This document shows positions 35,452 to 44,774 of a DNA stretch of 64,000 nt, piece after piece; position 1 is the first letter of the stretch, and the number at the start of each line of letters is the position of its first letter. A program made the position numbers and the translations under genes. Where the stretch lies: NCBI RefSeq assembly GCF_030344915.1, contig NZ_CP128233.1:2666001-2730000 (forward strand), in the 5' to 3' direction. The notes under the pieces are model-generated. The model was not told the DNA's origin. It saw only the letters and a program-made list of their open reading frames with translations, and ran no database searches. This DNA is from Neopusillimonas aromaticivorans. Lineage in GTDB: Bacteria; Pseudomonadota; Gammaproteobacteria; Burkholderiales; Burkholderiaceae_B.

Positions 35452-36547
35452 TTATTCTACCGTTTCCATCAGCAACTCTACCCGCCGGTTCTGGGCCCGG
35501 TTTTCAGGGGTGTCGTTAGGCGCCAACGGTTTGGTGTCGGCGTAGCCGATAGCCCTCAGGCGGTTACTGGCGACCCCGTTGGCCTCGAAATAGCGCACCA
35601 CGCTGCCCGCGCGCGAACTGGACAGTTCCCAGTTTGACGGGAAGCGCGCGCTGCGGATGGGAATCGCGTCAGTGTGGCCTTCAATCGTGATGGTATGGTT
35701 GCTTTTCTTGACGACATTGACGAGTTTTTGCAACACCGCCAGGCCCTCACGGCTAAGTTCGGCCTGCCCGGAGCTGAACAGAATTTCGCTGTTGATGCGG
35801 AAGCTGACGGATTTTTCATTGACAACGACGTCAATATCGCTGCCCAGGTCACCCAGTTCAAGGCCCTGCAGCGGGTCGGTGGTGGTGCCGTCGTCTGCCG
35901 AGGGTTGCAACGGAATCGGGGTTGAGCCCCCGAGGGGTCGGAACCGGTACCTTGCCCGCGGCGGGTGGCGCAGCCGGGGGGCGCGCTGCGGTCGCGCGAA
36001 AAGATGCCCAGGTTGCCCAGCTGGATGCTTTCGCGCACATTGATGCCATCGCCCTTGCCTGCCAGCATCAGCATGACCAGCATGAACACCAGCAGCAGGG
36101 TAATGGTGTCAAGATAGGTCATCAGCCAGGCATCACCGTCGTCATCTGACTGGGGTTCGAAATACCATTTGTCGAAACGGTTGGGGTTGCTGACTGCGGG
36201 CGCGTGATGGGCTGCCTGGATGGCGGCGGTAAGCCCGCCATTGCCGCCGGGTGCGGGTGCGCTGCCGGTTTGGGCGGCCATGCTGCCCAAGGTACCTGCA
36301 CCATAAGCGTTGCCTGCTGCTGCCGCATTGGCCATGCCGCCCAATGTGCCTGCACCATACGGGTTACCCGTTGAGGCTGGGCTCCTGCGCCTGCCGCCGG
36401 GGTGTCGAAGCGGCCAAACGACTGGCCACCAGGGCCTCCCATGGGCCCGCCGGTACCGGCACCACCGGCCGCCTGCTGGCGTGCTTCTCGTTTGCGCCGT
36501 TTGGCGATTTCTTCCAGCGTGAGGTCGTTCGGATTTTTTGGTGGCAT
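35452..36547 (-). CDS. motB: MotB/PomB-like flagellar stator protein with OmpA domain
   Basis: About 365 residues with three or more frame breaks between 36330 and 35900. It has a charged N terminus rich in Lys/Arg, then a Gly/Ala linker in which NPYGAGTLGGMA and NAYGAGTLGSMA are near-repeats. The membrane helix (AWLMTYLDTITLLLVFMLV) holds the proton- or sodium-binding Asp. The C-terminal OmpA-like peptidoglycan-binding domain has EGHTDAIPI and FPSNWELSSSRAGSVVRYF. Its start overlaps the motA stop. The unusually long linker before the helix is odd for MotB. Confidence 0.8.
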
Positions 36548-37389
36548 TACGAACCTGCCTGACCGGTCACCTTGCGGTCATTGGCTTTTTGAGCGTCACC
36601 GAACAGACGACGATTTTCTTCGTCGTTCAGCTCGTCGTCGTATTCAGCCATGAATGAATTCAGGGTTTCACGCATGAAGGCCGGACCGCGTCGCTGGCTC
36701 ATCATGGAAATACCCTGCATCACCATGTTCATCAGGGCTACCCGTTGTTCGGTGCGACGTTCGAGCTTCACGGCGACTGGTTTGAAGATCAGGTTGGCCA
36801 GCAAAATGCCGTAAAAGGTGGTCATGAGCGCCAGCGACATTTGCTGGCCGATGGACGCCATGTCGCCGTCACCGATCATGAACATCAGGTTCACCAGACC
36901 AATCAGCGTACCGATCATGCCAAATGCGGGTGCGAATGCGGCCATGGTGCGAAACAGCTGGGCTTCGGCATGCTCTTTGGCGCGCAAGCGGGCGATACGC
37001 CAATGCATCAGCTTGATGGCATCGTCTTCCGGGGTATGGTCGATGATGAGCTGGACCCCCATTTTAAGGAAGGGGTTGTGCACTTTTTCAAGGGCTTCTT
37101 CGACCTGGCGAATACTGCCCGATACCCAGAGTTTTGAAATGGCGACCAGCTCTTCGATGTCGTCTTGCGTATACAGCCGCTCGTTGCGCATGACGGTACC
37201 GAGCAAGCCGAAAATACGTACCACTTCGCGCAGTGGGTAACTGATGAACGTGGCCGCCATGGTTCCGATCACCACGATGCCCAGCCCCGGCAAGTCAATG
37301 AACAGGGTGGGGTCATCAGCGGAAAAGAACAGCACCACACCCAAAAGAAGGATGCTGGCAACGATACCAATAAGGGTGGATGGGTTCAT
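36547..37389 (-). CDS. motA: MotA/PomA-like stator protein
   Basis: 280 residues, four membrane helices, with the MotA phrases GIVVIGTMAATFISYPLREV and FGMIGTLIGLVNLMF. A cytoplasmic loop of charged residues would contact the rotor. The C terminus is acidic. The sequence looks closer to the PomA/MotC branch, so Na+ coupling is possible but not shown. Intact. Confidence 0.85.
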   Translation of the reverse strand: MNPSTLIGIVASILLLGVVLFFSADDPTLFIDLPGLGIVVIGTMAATFISYPLREVVRIFGLLGTVMRNERLYTQDDIEELVAISKLWVSGSIRQVEEALEKVHNPFLKMGVQLIIDHTPEDDAIKLMHWRIARLRAKEHAEAQLFRTMAAFAPAFGMIGTLIGLVNLMFMIGDGDMASIGQQMSLALMTTFYGILLANLIFKPVAVKLERRTEQRVALMNMVMQGISMMSQRRGPAFMRETLNSFMAEYDDELNDEENRRLFGDAQKANDRKVTGQAGS

Positions 37390-37407
37390 GTTCTTCTTGG
37401 GCTTTGG

Positions 37408-39267
37408 TTAGCGGTGATCGGGCTTCGGCTCGGTGGCCGGATTTTCATTTTTATTTGGTTCGTCGATTGAAGTGACAGATTCGATTTCTGATTTTATCGT
37501 TTCTGATGCTGTTGCGGGTTGCATGGATGTGTCAGTGGCAGGCTGTGTTTCTTCAGCCGGTGGCAGGCTGTCCTTCGTCGCGGCGTGGGTGTCCGGTTTG
37601 GCATTCAGCGTGTCGTCAATTGCTTCGGCCTGTTCCTGTGCCTCTTCGATGTTGTCGGCAGCCATGGCCATTTCGGATAGCGGATGGCCATAAGTGCGGC
37701 CTTCGGTCAGGTAGTGGCAGACCCGCCAGATGTGGTGGCCGGTGCGTTCAAGCCAGCGGATGGCGTCGGTGGTATTCAGCAGTTTGGCCGTTGATGTGCG
37801 CAGTGAGCCGTTGCTTTGCAGAATGTCGTGACGCAGCTGGCGTGACAGGCCCTCCAGGGTGTTGGCTTCGCGGCTGATTTCGTCCAGGGCGTCCTGGCTG
37901 GCCTGGCGCACGGCGCTGTCTTGCGCCAGTTCAAGCATGCGCAGGTTGTGGTCCATAGCCCATTGGTAGTCTTCGCTGGCGAAGTCGATGGGGTGAACCG
38001 ACAGTTCAAACAAGCGCTGACGGAACCGGATCAGGTGGTCAGTGGCGTGTAATTGGGCAATGCGCTGCTCGGCCAGCTTGTTCTGGTCAGCTTCAAGGGG
38101 AACCCGGCTGATGAAGTCGTAGGCCCGGTCAAGTGCCGAGCGGGTGCGATCGAGCATTTTCGGGTCGAGGGTTTGTTGCGGGTTTTGCAGCAACTGCGAG
38201 TAACTGCCGAACAGCAGGGCGGCGATACTTTCCAGCGAACGCTGTGAGGCTTCGAGCGCGACCTCGGGTACTTCCAGTGTACTGTTGTCCAGGTTGCCCG
38301 CCAGGTCGTCCTTGTCTTCGGGCAACAGCTTTTCAACAAAACGCGCAAAGTGGTTGATGAAGGGCATGAAAATGACAACACCCAGGCTAATAAACAGGGT
38401 GTGGAACAAGACTAGGCCAACGGTGCCCGGTTCAAGCCCGTCGGTCTGGGACAGGAATTTGGTCAGGGCCAGCAGTGCCGGGAACAGGATGATGGCGATG
38501 ATGCCCGCAGCCAGGTTGAAGAGGATGTTGGCCACGGCGGTTCGCTTGGCGGATACGGTGGCGCCGATAGTGACCAGGATGCTGGTGACGGTGGTGCCGA
38601 TGGCCGCACCGATGACCAGCGCACCGGCCTGGTCGAAGTTGATGGTGCCGGTGTGCAGCGCGGTCAGGGTGGTGGCGATGGCGGCTGAAGACGAGTGCAA
38701 GATGATGGTCAGTACCAGGCCAAACAGCATGACGGCGATGTGGGCCCAGAAGCCGCCAACGGGCAGGGCAGCCAGGTCGACGAAGGTGGACAGGTCTTTC
38801 ATGCTGTCTTGCAGGGTGCTGAGGCCCAGAAACAGCATGCCGAAACCGGCCAGCGCCACGCCCAGTTCGCGGATACGGCCGCGCCCCAACAGTTTGAGCA
38901 GGGCACCGATGCCGATGAGAGGCAGGGTGTAGAAGCCGAATTTGATCTTCAGGCCGATGACGGCGACGATCCAGCCAGTAGCGGTGTTGCCCAGGCTGGT
39001 GCCGATAATGAAGCTGACCGCCTGGGAAAAGGTGATGAGGCCGGCACTGACGAAACCGATGATGGTGACGCTGGTGGCGCTGGATGACTGGACGATGGCG
39101 GTGGTTAATGTGCCCGACATGAACGCTTTGAAAGGGGTGCCGGTGAAGCGGATCAGGGCACCGCGCAGGGCAGGGCCGGCAAATGCGACCAGGCCTTCGG
39201 ACAGCAGCATCATGCCCACAAGAAAAAGCCCGATGCCACCGACGAACGGGAACAGGATGTCAGTCAT
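37408..39267 (-). CDS. Na+/phosphate cotransporter family protein with PhoU-like tail
   Basis: 619 residues, intact. Two inverted Na_Pi_cotrans repeats carry the QSSSATSVTIIGFV and LHSSSAAIATTLTALH motifs, which line the substrate path. A long helical PhoU-like domain follows and then an acidic Thr/Glu-rich C-terminal tail. NptA/YjbB-type transporters move or export phosphate. It lies 19 bases downstream of nothing on its strand, so it has its own promoter. Confidence 0.88.
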   Translation of the reverse strand: MTDILFPFVGGIGLFLVGMMLLSEGLVAFAGPALRGALIRFTGTPFKAFMSGTLTTAIVQSSSATSVTIIGFVSAGLITFSQAVSFIIGTSLGNTATGWIVAVIGLKIKFGFYTLPLIGIGALLKLLGRGRIRELGVALAGFGMLFLGLSTLQDSMKDLSTFVDLAALPVGGFWAHIAVMLFGLVLTIILHSSSAAIATTLTALHTGTINFDQAGALVIGAAIGTTVTSILVTIGATVSAKRTAVANILFNLAAGIIAIILFPALLALTKFLSQTDGLEPGTVGLVLFHTLFISLGVVIFMPFINHFARFVEKLLPEDKDDLAGNLDNSTLEVPEVALEASQRSLESIAALLFGSYSQLLQNPQQTLDPKMLDRTRSALDRAYDFISRVPLEADQNKLAEQRIAQLHATDHLIRFRQRLFELSVHPIDFASEDYQWAMDHNLRMLELAQDSAVRQASQDALDEISREANTLEGLSRQLRHDILQSNGSLRTSTAKLLNTTDAIRWLERTGHHIWRVCHYLTEGRTYGHPLSEMAMAADNIEEAQEQAEAIDDTLNAKPDTHAATKDSLPPAEETQPATDTSMQPATASETIKSEIESVTSIDEPNKNENPATEPKPDHR

Positions 39268-39358
39268 TGAACGTAACCATTAACAATTTTGAAACAAAGG
39301 GTGAGTTTACCTGTTGGGGGTGGGGTTGTGGGGATATGGGAAGGCCGGGGAGCGTGGG

Positions 39359-39640
39359 TCACGGTTCACGCATAGCCGGTGCGGGGGTATGGGCCTGCGG
39401 GCACGGGCACGGCCCCTGCGGGGCTTCCCGCTGTCGGGCACCGTCGCGAGGCGGGCGCTGAACTCGCGGATCGAGCCGCCCCCGGCGGCTCGAAAACGCC
39501 CGCTCGAACACCGCGCCCTTGCCCCCTCGCGCCGGCACCCGTCAGCGGCGTGCCCAAGCCCTTCGGCCCATACCCTTCGCACCGGCTGGGAAGAGTGATG
39601 GTGACAGCGGAAGGGGCGGGAGCATAATGCAAAATGATGG
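39359..39640. repeat. R1, GC-rich palindromic repeat element
   Basis: First of four copies of a roughly 240-280 base element flanking the rpn genes. Its centre is a perfect hairpin (CGAGCCGCC-CCC-GGCGGCTCG at 39472-39492). The outer arms are also inverted (GTATGGGCC near 39387, GGCCCATAC near 39567). It runs up to the 3' end of the first rpn gene. It contains no convincing gene; open frames in it are by-products of GC content. Confidence 0.85.
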
Positions 39641-39642
39641 GC

Positions 39643-40857
39643 TCAGGATTCAAACACGTCGTGTAGCGATTGGGCATGCACAAACCGGACGACCCAGTGC
39701 TGCAGTACGGCGGTATCGGCGTGCTGCAAACGCTGACTCACCCAGTCAGGCAAGTCACCAAATTTTTGCTGCAGTTGAGCGTGAAGCATGCCGGCAATTC
39801 CGGTGTGAGCACCTTGTTCAATACCTTGTTCAATACCTTGTTCAAGGCCTTGTTCAAGGCCTTGCTGAATACCTTTGGCCAAACCGGCCTGCAGCCCTTT
39901 TTGCATGCCGATTTCTTCGGCGGCCTGGCGTTCACGGCGCAGGCGCACGCGTTGAAAGCTGTTGAGTCGTTCCATGGTGTGTTCATCCTCGATATGCTGG
40001 GCGGCGTTGTAAAAGGCGTCTTCCAGCGGTTCGGGCAAGGTCAGCAGGGTATCAATGACCAGCATCAGCTGAAACCGCTGGTTAACGCTATAGCCCCAAT
40101 ATTTCAACAGTTTAGCCAATTCCAGCTTGCTGACCAAGCGGGTTTGGTCGGGCTGGGTGGCGCGACAGGCCAGTTGGGCCAGAACGACGACGGCAAAGGG
40201 GTTGGTGGGGGCGATGGCATGTAACTCATGCTGCCGCGTTTCCCATGCCGCCAGGTTGACGACGGGAAACCGGAACACATGCTCGCCACCCAGAACGGGG
40301 ACGCGGAATGTTTCAACATCTGCCCCGCGTTTGCGATCCAGCAGGATGGCACAGGGGAAGTGGGTATAGCCGGGGTAGGCTTCGAACAACCGGTGATGGT
40401 AGCGCAGCATGCGCAGGGCCAGGGATTTACCGGCACGGCGGGTTTGGACTTCGATATGAATCAACAACAAGGCATCGTGGCCCTGATTAAGCCGTACCTT
40501 GGCCAGTTGATCCACGTACCGCACATCGGGCTGGATGACTTTTTGCAGACGGCGCAATTCAGTGGCCAGAAATTCCGGGGAAATCGTCCAGTTGATCTGG
40601 TCATGGATTGCCGGCCAGAACAAATGCAGGCAGTCGGGCAGCCACCAACGCAGGGCGTCTTTCCAGGCGCGGTCGAAGTCGGGACGCTCGGCGGTGGCGG
40701 CCTCTGAAACAATCCTGGATGCGTCATGAAGGCCAGAATTGTCATCTTCAGCCGACCCAGACCTGTCTTCCGCTGAGTCCGTCGCATCGGGTACAGGCTC
40801 AGCCAGCCTGTAGCCCGAAACCCTTGTGCATGTTTCCAGTCGTCGCCACAGCTCCAT
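39643..40857 (-). CDS. Rpn-family PD-(D/E)XK nuclease, copy 1
   Basis: 404 residues from Met 40857, preceded by GGAAGGGG. The PD-(D/E)XK core is recognisable in VIQPDVRYVDQLAK and LLIHIEVQTRR, an E-x-Q variant usual in Rpn proteins. A second conserved block has TRLVSKLELAKLLKYWGYS. Then comes a charged helix (RLRRERQAAEEIG), a run of EQG-type repeats (about five units) and a DUF4351-like tail. Rpn proteins were named for promoting recombination and were recently tied to phage defence. Of the three copies here, this has the longest EQG run. Confidence 0.82.
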   Translation of the reverse strand: MELWRRLETCTRVSGYRLAEPVPDATDSAEDRSGSAEDDNSGLHDASRIVSEAATAERPDFDRAWKDALRWWLPDCLHLFWPAIHDQINWTISPEFLATELRRLQKVIQPDVRYVDQLAKVRLNQGHDALLLIHIEVQTRRAGKSLALRMLRYHHRLFEAYPGYTHFPCAILLDRKRGADVETFRVPVLGGEHVFRFPVVNLAAWETRQHELHAIAPTNPFAVVVLAQLACRATQPDQTRLVSKLELAKLLKYWGYSVNQRFQLMLVIDTLLTLPEPLEDAFYNAAQHIEDEHTMERLNSFQRVRLRRERQAAEEIGMQKGLQAGLAKGIQQGLEQGLEQGIEQGIEQGAHTGIAGMLHAQLQQKFGDLPDWVSQRLQHADTAVLQHWVVRFVHAQSLHDVFES

Positions 40858-41019
40858 GGTTGCCCCTTCCGATGGCTGCGAGGTTGGCAGCGCGTGGGGT
40901 TACTGTACCGGGGTGGGTACCCAGCGGCTATTCGCAATGATGCGAGTGGACTTAAGGGTCATGGATGAATTGATCGCGCTGAAAGGGATCTGGCTGGAAC
41001 AAGTCAGCCTACGATACTG

Positions 41020-41082
41020 CCCGTTGCCCGTTGCCCGTTGCCCGTTGCCCGTTGCCCGTTGCCCGTTGCCCGTTGCCCGTTG
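41020..41082. repeat. Heptanucleotide VNTR, nine copies of CCCGTTG
   Basis: Nine exact copies, about 160 bases upstream of rpn copy 1. The same unit occurs seven times upstream of rpn copy 3, so the number varies between paralogous positions. Confidence 0.95.
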
Positions 41083-41150
41083 CCGGCAAGCAAGCGATGT
41101 CGGACGGTGCAGGTATACCCTGCAGCGAACCATGCTTACGACTACACCTG

Positions 41151-41436
41151 TCACGGTTCGCGCACAGCCGGTGCAGCAGGTATAGGCCTGCGGGCACGGG
41201 CACGGCCCCTGCGGGGCTTCCCGCAGTCGGGCACCGGCGCGAGGCGGGCGCTGAACTCGCGGATCGAGCCGCCCCCGGCGGCTCGAAAACGCCCGCTCGA
41301 ACACCGCGCCCTTGCCTCCTCGCGCCGGCACCCGCCAGCGGCGTGCCCAAGCCCTTCGGCCCATACCCCCTGCACCGGCTTGGGAAGAGTGTTGGTGATA
41401 GCGGAAGGGGTAAGAGCATAATGTAAAACGATGGGC
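41151..41436. repeat. R2, GC-rich palindromic repeat element
   Basis: Second copy of the R element, with the perfect central hairpin at 41265-41285 and the same outer arms as R1. Sequence similarity continues into the 3' end of rpn copy 2. Between the VNTR and R2 lies TGCAGGTATACCCTGCA (about 41108-41124), a palindrome also kept at the equivalent place near R4. Confidence 0.85.
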
Positions 41437-42614
41437 TCAGGATTCAAACACGTCGTGCAGAGATTGTGCATGCACAAACCGCACGACCCAGTGCTGCAGC
41501 ACGGCGGTGTCTGCTTGACGCAGGCGCTGGTTGACCCACTCGGGCAGGTCACCGAATTTTTGTTGCAATAGTGTGTGGAGCGTTTCGGCAATTCCAGAGT
41601 GGGTACCTTGTTCAATGCCTTGTTCAATACCCTGCGCCAAGCCGGCCTGCAGTCCTTTTTGCATGCCGATTTCTTCGGCGGCCTGGCGTTCGCGGCGCAA
41701 CCGTACGCGTTGAAAGCTGTTGAGTCGTTCCATGGTGTGTTCATCCTCAATGTGCTGGGCGGCGTCATAAAAGGCGTCTTCCAGCGGTTCGGGCAAGGTC
41801 AGCAGGGTATCAATGACCAGCATCAGCTGAAACCGCTGGTTAACGCTATAGCCCCAATATTTCAATAGTTTAGCCAATTCCAGCTTGCTGACCAAGCGGG
41901 CTTGGTCCGGTTGGGTGGCACGGCAGGCCAGTTGGGCCAGAACCACCACGGCGAAGGGGTTGGTGGGTGCTATTGAATGCAACTCATGCTGCCGCGTTTC
42001 CCATGCCGCGAGGTTGACGACGGGAAACCGGAAGACGTGCTCGCCACCCAAAACGGGTACGCGATAAGTTTCGATATCCGGCCCGCGTTTACGATCCAGC
42101 AGGATGGCACAGGGGAAGTGGGTATAGCCGGGGTAGGCTTCGAACAACCGGTGATGGTAGCGCAGCATGCGCAGGGCCGAGGATTTACCGGCACGGCGGG
42201 TTTGGACTTCGATATGAATCAACAACAAGGCATCGTGGCCCTGATTAAGCCGTACCTTGGCCAGTTGGTCGACATACCGCACATCGGGCTGGATGACTTT
42301 TTGCAGACGGCGCAATTCGGTGGTCAGAAACTCCGGGGAATCGTCCAGTTGATCTGGTCATGGATTGCCGGCCAGAACAAACGCAGGCAGTCGGGTAGCC
42401 ACCAGCGCAGGGCGTCTTTCCAGGCGCGGTCGAAGTCGGGACGCTCGGCGGTTGCTGCTGCTGAAGCCGTCTTTTGTGCGCGGCCAAGGCCAAAATTGGC
42501 ATTTTCAGCTGACCCAGACCGGTCTTCCGCTGGATCCGTTGCGTCGGGTACAGGCTCGGCCAGCCTGTAGCCCGAAATCTTTGCGCATGTTTCCAGTCGT
42601 CGCCACAGATGCAT
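41437..42614 (-). CDS. Rpn-family PD-(D/E)XK nuclease, copy 2
   Basis: 392 residues once one C is restored in a CCCC run near 42338. Same architecture as copy 1: the nuclease core, the LLKYWGYS block, a charged helix, two EQG units and a DUF4351-like tail ending HAQSLHDVFES. Start Met 42614 has the same GGAAGGGG leader. Unlike copies 1 and 3, it lacks the CCCGTTG array upstream. Confidence 0.8.
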
Positions 42615-42730
42615 GGTTGCCCCTTCCGATGGCTGCCGGGTTGGCAGCGTGTAGGGCTAATGTATCGGGGCGAGAATCTGATCGCTATTCGCATGAATAC
42701 GCAGGTTCAAAATGTCACGCGTAATCGATT

Positions 42731-42880
42731 ACGGTTCACGCAAAGCCGGTGCAGCAGGTATGGGCCTGCGGGCACGGACACGCCCCCTGCGGGGCTTCCC
42801 GCTGTCGGGTGCCGTCGCGAGGCGGGCGCTAAACTCGCGGATCGAGCCGCCCCCGGCGGCTCGAAAACGCTCGCTCGAAC
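42731..42880. repeat. R3, truncated palindromic repeat element
   Basis: Third copy; it keeps the left half and the central hairpin but stops shortly after the core. Its right arm and the sequence that normally joins the rpn 3' end are missing. This coincides with rpn copy 3 having a different C-terminal tail. Confidence 0.82.
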
Positions 42881-42911
42881 TGGGCAGGGTTTAATGAGAC
42901 AAGCCCGTCAT

Positions 42912-44090
42912 TCAGGATGAACACAAGACATCGTTCAAGTTTTGAGCATCGAGCACACGGTCTATCCACAGGTCGATCTGGTCAGCGCTGGCTGACGCAA
43001 TCTGGTGTGAGGCACGATCTGGAAGTGGGCCAAAGCGTTTGACCAGCAGACGTTGCAAGGCCAGGGCTTCACCTTTCAGGAGACCTTGTTCAATACCTTG
43101 TTCAATACCCTTCGCCAAACCGGCCTGCAGTCCTTTCTGCATGCCGATTTCTTCGGCGGCCTGGCGTTCGCGGCGCAACCGCACGCGTTGAAAGCTGTTG
43201 AGTCGTTCCATGGTGTGTTCATCCTCGATGTGCTGGGCAGCGTCATAGAAGGCGTTTTCCAGCGGTTCGGGCAAGGTCAGCAGGGTATCAATGACCAGCA
43301 TCAGCTGAAACCGCTGGTTAACGCTATAGCCCCAATATTTCAATAGTTTAGCCAATTCCAGCTTGCTGACCAAGCGGGCTTGGTCCGGTTGGGTGGCACG
43401 GCAGGCCAGTTGGGCCAGGATCACCACGGCAAAGGGGTTGGTGGGGGCGATGGCATGCAAATCATGCTGCCGCGCTTCCCATGCCGCCAGGTTGATGACG
43501 GGAAATTTAAAGGTATGCTCGCCACCCAGAACAGGTACGCGAAACGTTTCAACATCTGCCCCGCGTTTTCGATCCAGCAGGATGGCACAGGGGAAGTGGG
43601 TATACCCGGGGTAGGCTTCAAACAGCCGGTGATGGTAGCGCAGCATGCGCAGGGCCAGGGTTTTACCGGTACGGCGGGTTTGGACTTCGATGTGAATCAA
43701 TAACAAGGCATCGTGGCCCTGGTTAAGGCGTACCTTCGCCAGTTGATCCACGTACCGCACATCGGGCTGGATGACTTTTTGCAGCCGTCGCAATTCAGTG
43801 GCCAGAAATTCCGGGGGAATCGTCCAGTTGATCTGGTCATGGATTGCCGGCCAGAACAAATGTAGGCAGTCGGGTAGCCACCAGCGCAGGGCGTCTTTCC
43901 AGGCGCGGTCGAAGTCGGGACGCTCGGCGGTTGCCGCTGAAACAATCCTGGATGCGCTGCCAGTACCATAACTGGCATCTTCAAACGCCCCAGATCCATC
44001 TTCCGCAGCGTCCGTTGCGTCGGGTACCGGTTCAGCCAGCCTGTAGCCCGAAACCCTTGTGCATGTTTCCAATCGTCGCCACAGATCCAT
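42912..44090 (-). CDS. Rpn-family PD-(D/E)XK nuclease, copy 3 with different tail
   Basis: 392 residues from Met 44090, chosen over a Met 12 codons earlier because GGAAGGGG precedes it, as in the other copies. The first 340 residues are nearly identical to copies 1 and 2. The last 50 differ: they read LLVKRFGPLPDRASHQIAS and end VLDAQNLNDVLCSS. This is still DUF4351-like but from another lineage. The switch lies just after two EQG units, suggesting recombination inside the repeat. Confidence 0.82.
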   Translation of the reverse strand: MDLWRRLETCTRVSGYRLAEPVPDATDAAEDGSGAFEDASYGTGSASRIVSAATAERPDFDRAWKDALRWWLPDCLHLFWPAIHDQINWTIPPEFLATELRRLQKVIQPDVRYVDQLAKVRLNQGHDALLLIHIEVQTRRTGKTLALRMLRYHHRLFEAYPGYTHFPCAILLDRKRGADVETFRVPVLGGEHTFKFPVINLAAWEARQHDLHAIAPTNPFAVVILAQLACRATQPDQARLVSKLELAKLLKYWGYSVNQRFQLMLVIDTLLTLPEPLENAFYDAAQHIEDEHTMERLNSFQRVRLRRERQAAEEIGMQKGLQAGLAKGIEQGIEQGLLKGEALALQRLLVKRFGPLPDRASHQIASASADQIDLWIDRVLDAQNLNDVLCSS

Positions 44091-44252
44091 GGTTGCCCCT
44101 TCCGAGGGCTGCCGGGTTGGCAGCACGTGGGGTTACTGTATCGGGGTGGGTACCCAGCGGCTATTCGCAATGATGCGAATGGATCAAAGGGTCATGCATG
44201 AATTGATCGCGCTGAAAGGGATCTGGCTGGAACAACTCAGCCTACGATACTG

Positions 44253-44301
44253 CCCGTTGCCCGTTGCCCGTTGCCCGTTGCCCGTTGCCCGTTGCCCGTT
44301 G
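44253..44301. repeat. Heptanucleotide VNTR, seven copies of CCCGTTG
   Basis: Seven exact copies upstream of rpn copy 3, in the same context as the nine-copy array at 41020. Confidence 0.95.
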
Positions 44302-44370
44302 CCGGCAAGCAAGCGATGTCGGACGGTGCAGGTATACCCTGCAGCGAACCATGCTTACGACTACATCTGT

Positions 44371-44612
44371 CACGGTTCGCGCACAGCCGGTGCAGCAGGT
44401 ATAGGCCTGCGGGCACGGGCACGGCCCCTGCGGGGCTTCCCGCTGTCGGGTACCGTCGCGAGGCGGGCGCTAAACTCGCGGATCGACCCGCCCCCGGCGG
44501 CTCGAAAACGCCCGCTCGAACACCGCGCCCTTGCCCCCTCGCGCCGGTACCCGACAGCGGCGTGCCCAAGCCCTCCGGCCCATACCCCCGGCACCGGCTT
44601 GGGAAGGTGTTG
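44371..44612. repeat. R4, GC-rich palindromic repeat element
   Basis: Fourth copy, beyond the start side of rpn copy 3. The central hairpin has one changed base in its left arm (44484-44504). Outer arms and flanking sequence match R2. Beyond it the sequence becomes AT-richer and unrelated. From 44613 to 44774 I see no gene. Confidence 0.83.
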
Positions 44613-44774
44613 GCTACTCGCAAAGTGACAGTGACGCGAACGCTACACATTGAGCCGAAATCGTGCTAATTTTTGAATTGGTCTGTCGCCGCACCGCAGA
44701 GCCTCGTTTTGGTGGTTGGTTCGCACGCAATACCGTTTTTTTGCGTTTGATTCCGATGCATCATTACGGTCATC

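Noticed and set aside
39359..39640. Open frames of 80-130 codons in the R elements
   Set aside because: They occur in several frames on both strands in GC-rich palindromic DNA, differ between copies, and lack ribosome sites.
41020..41082. Possible CRISPR array
   Set aside because: The repeats are seven bases with no spacers; no cas genes are in the window.
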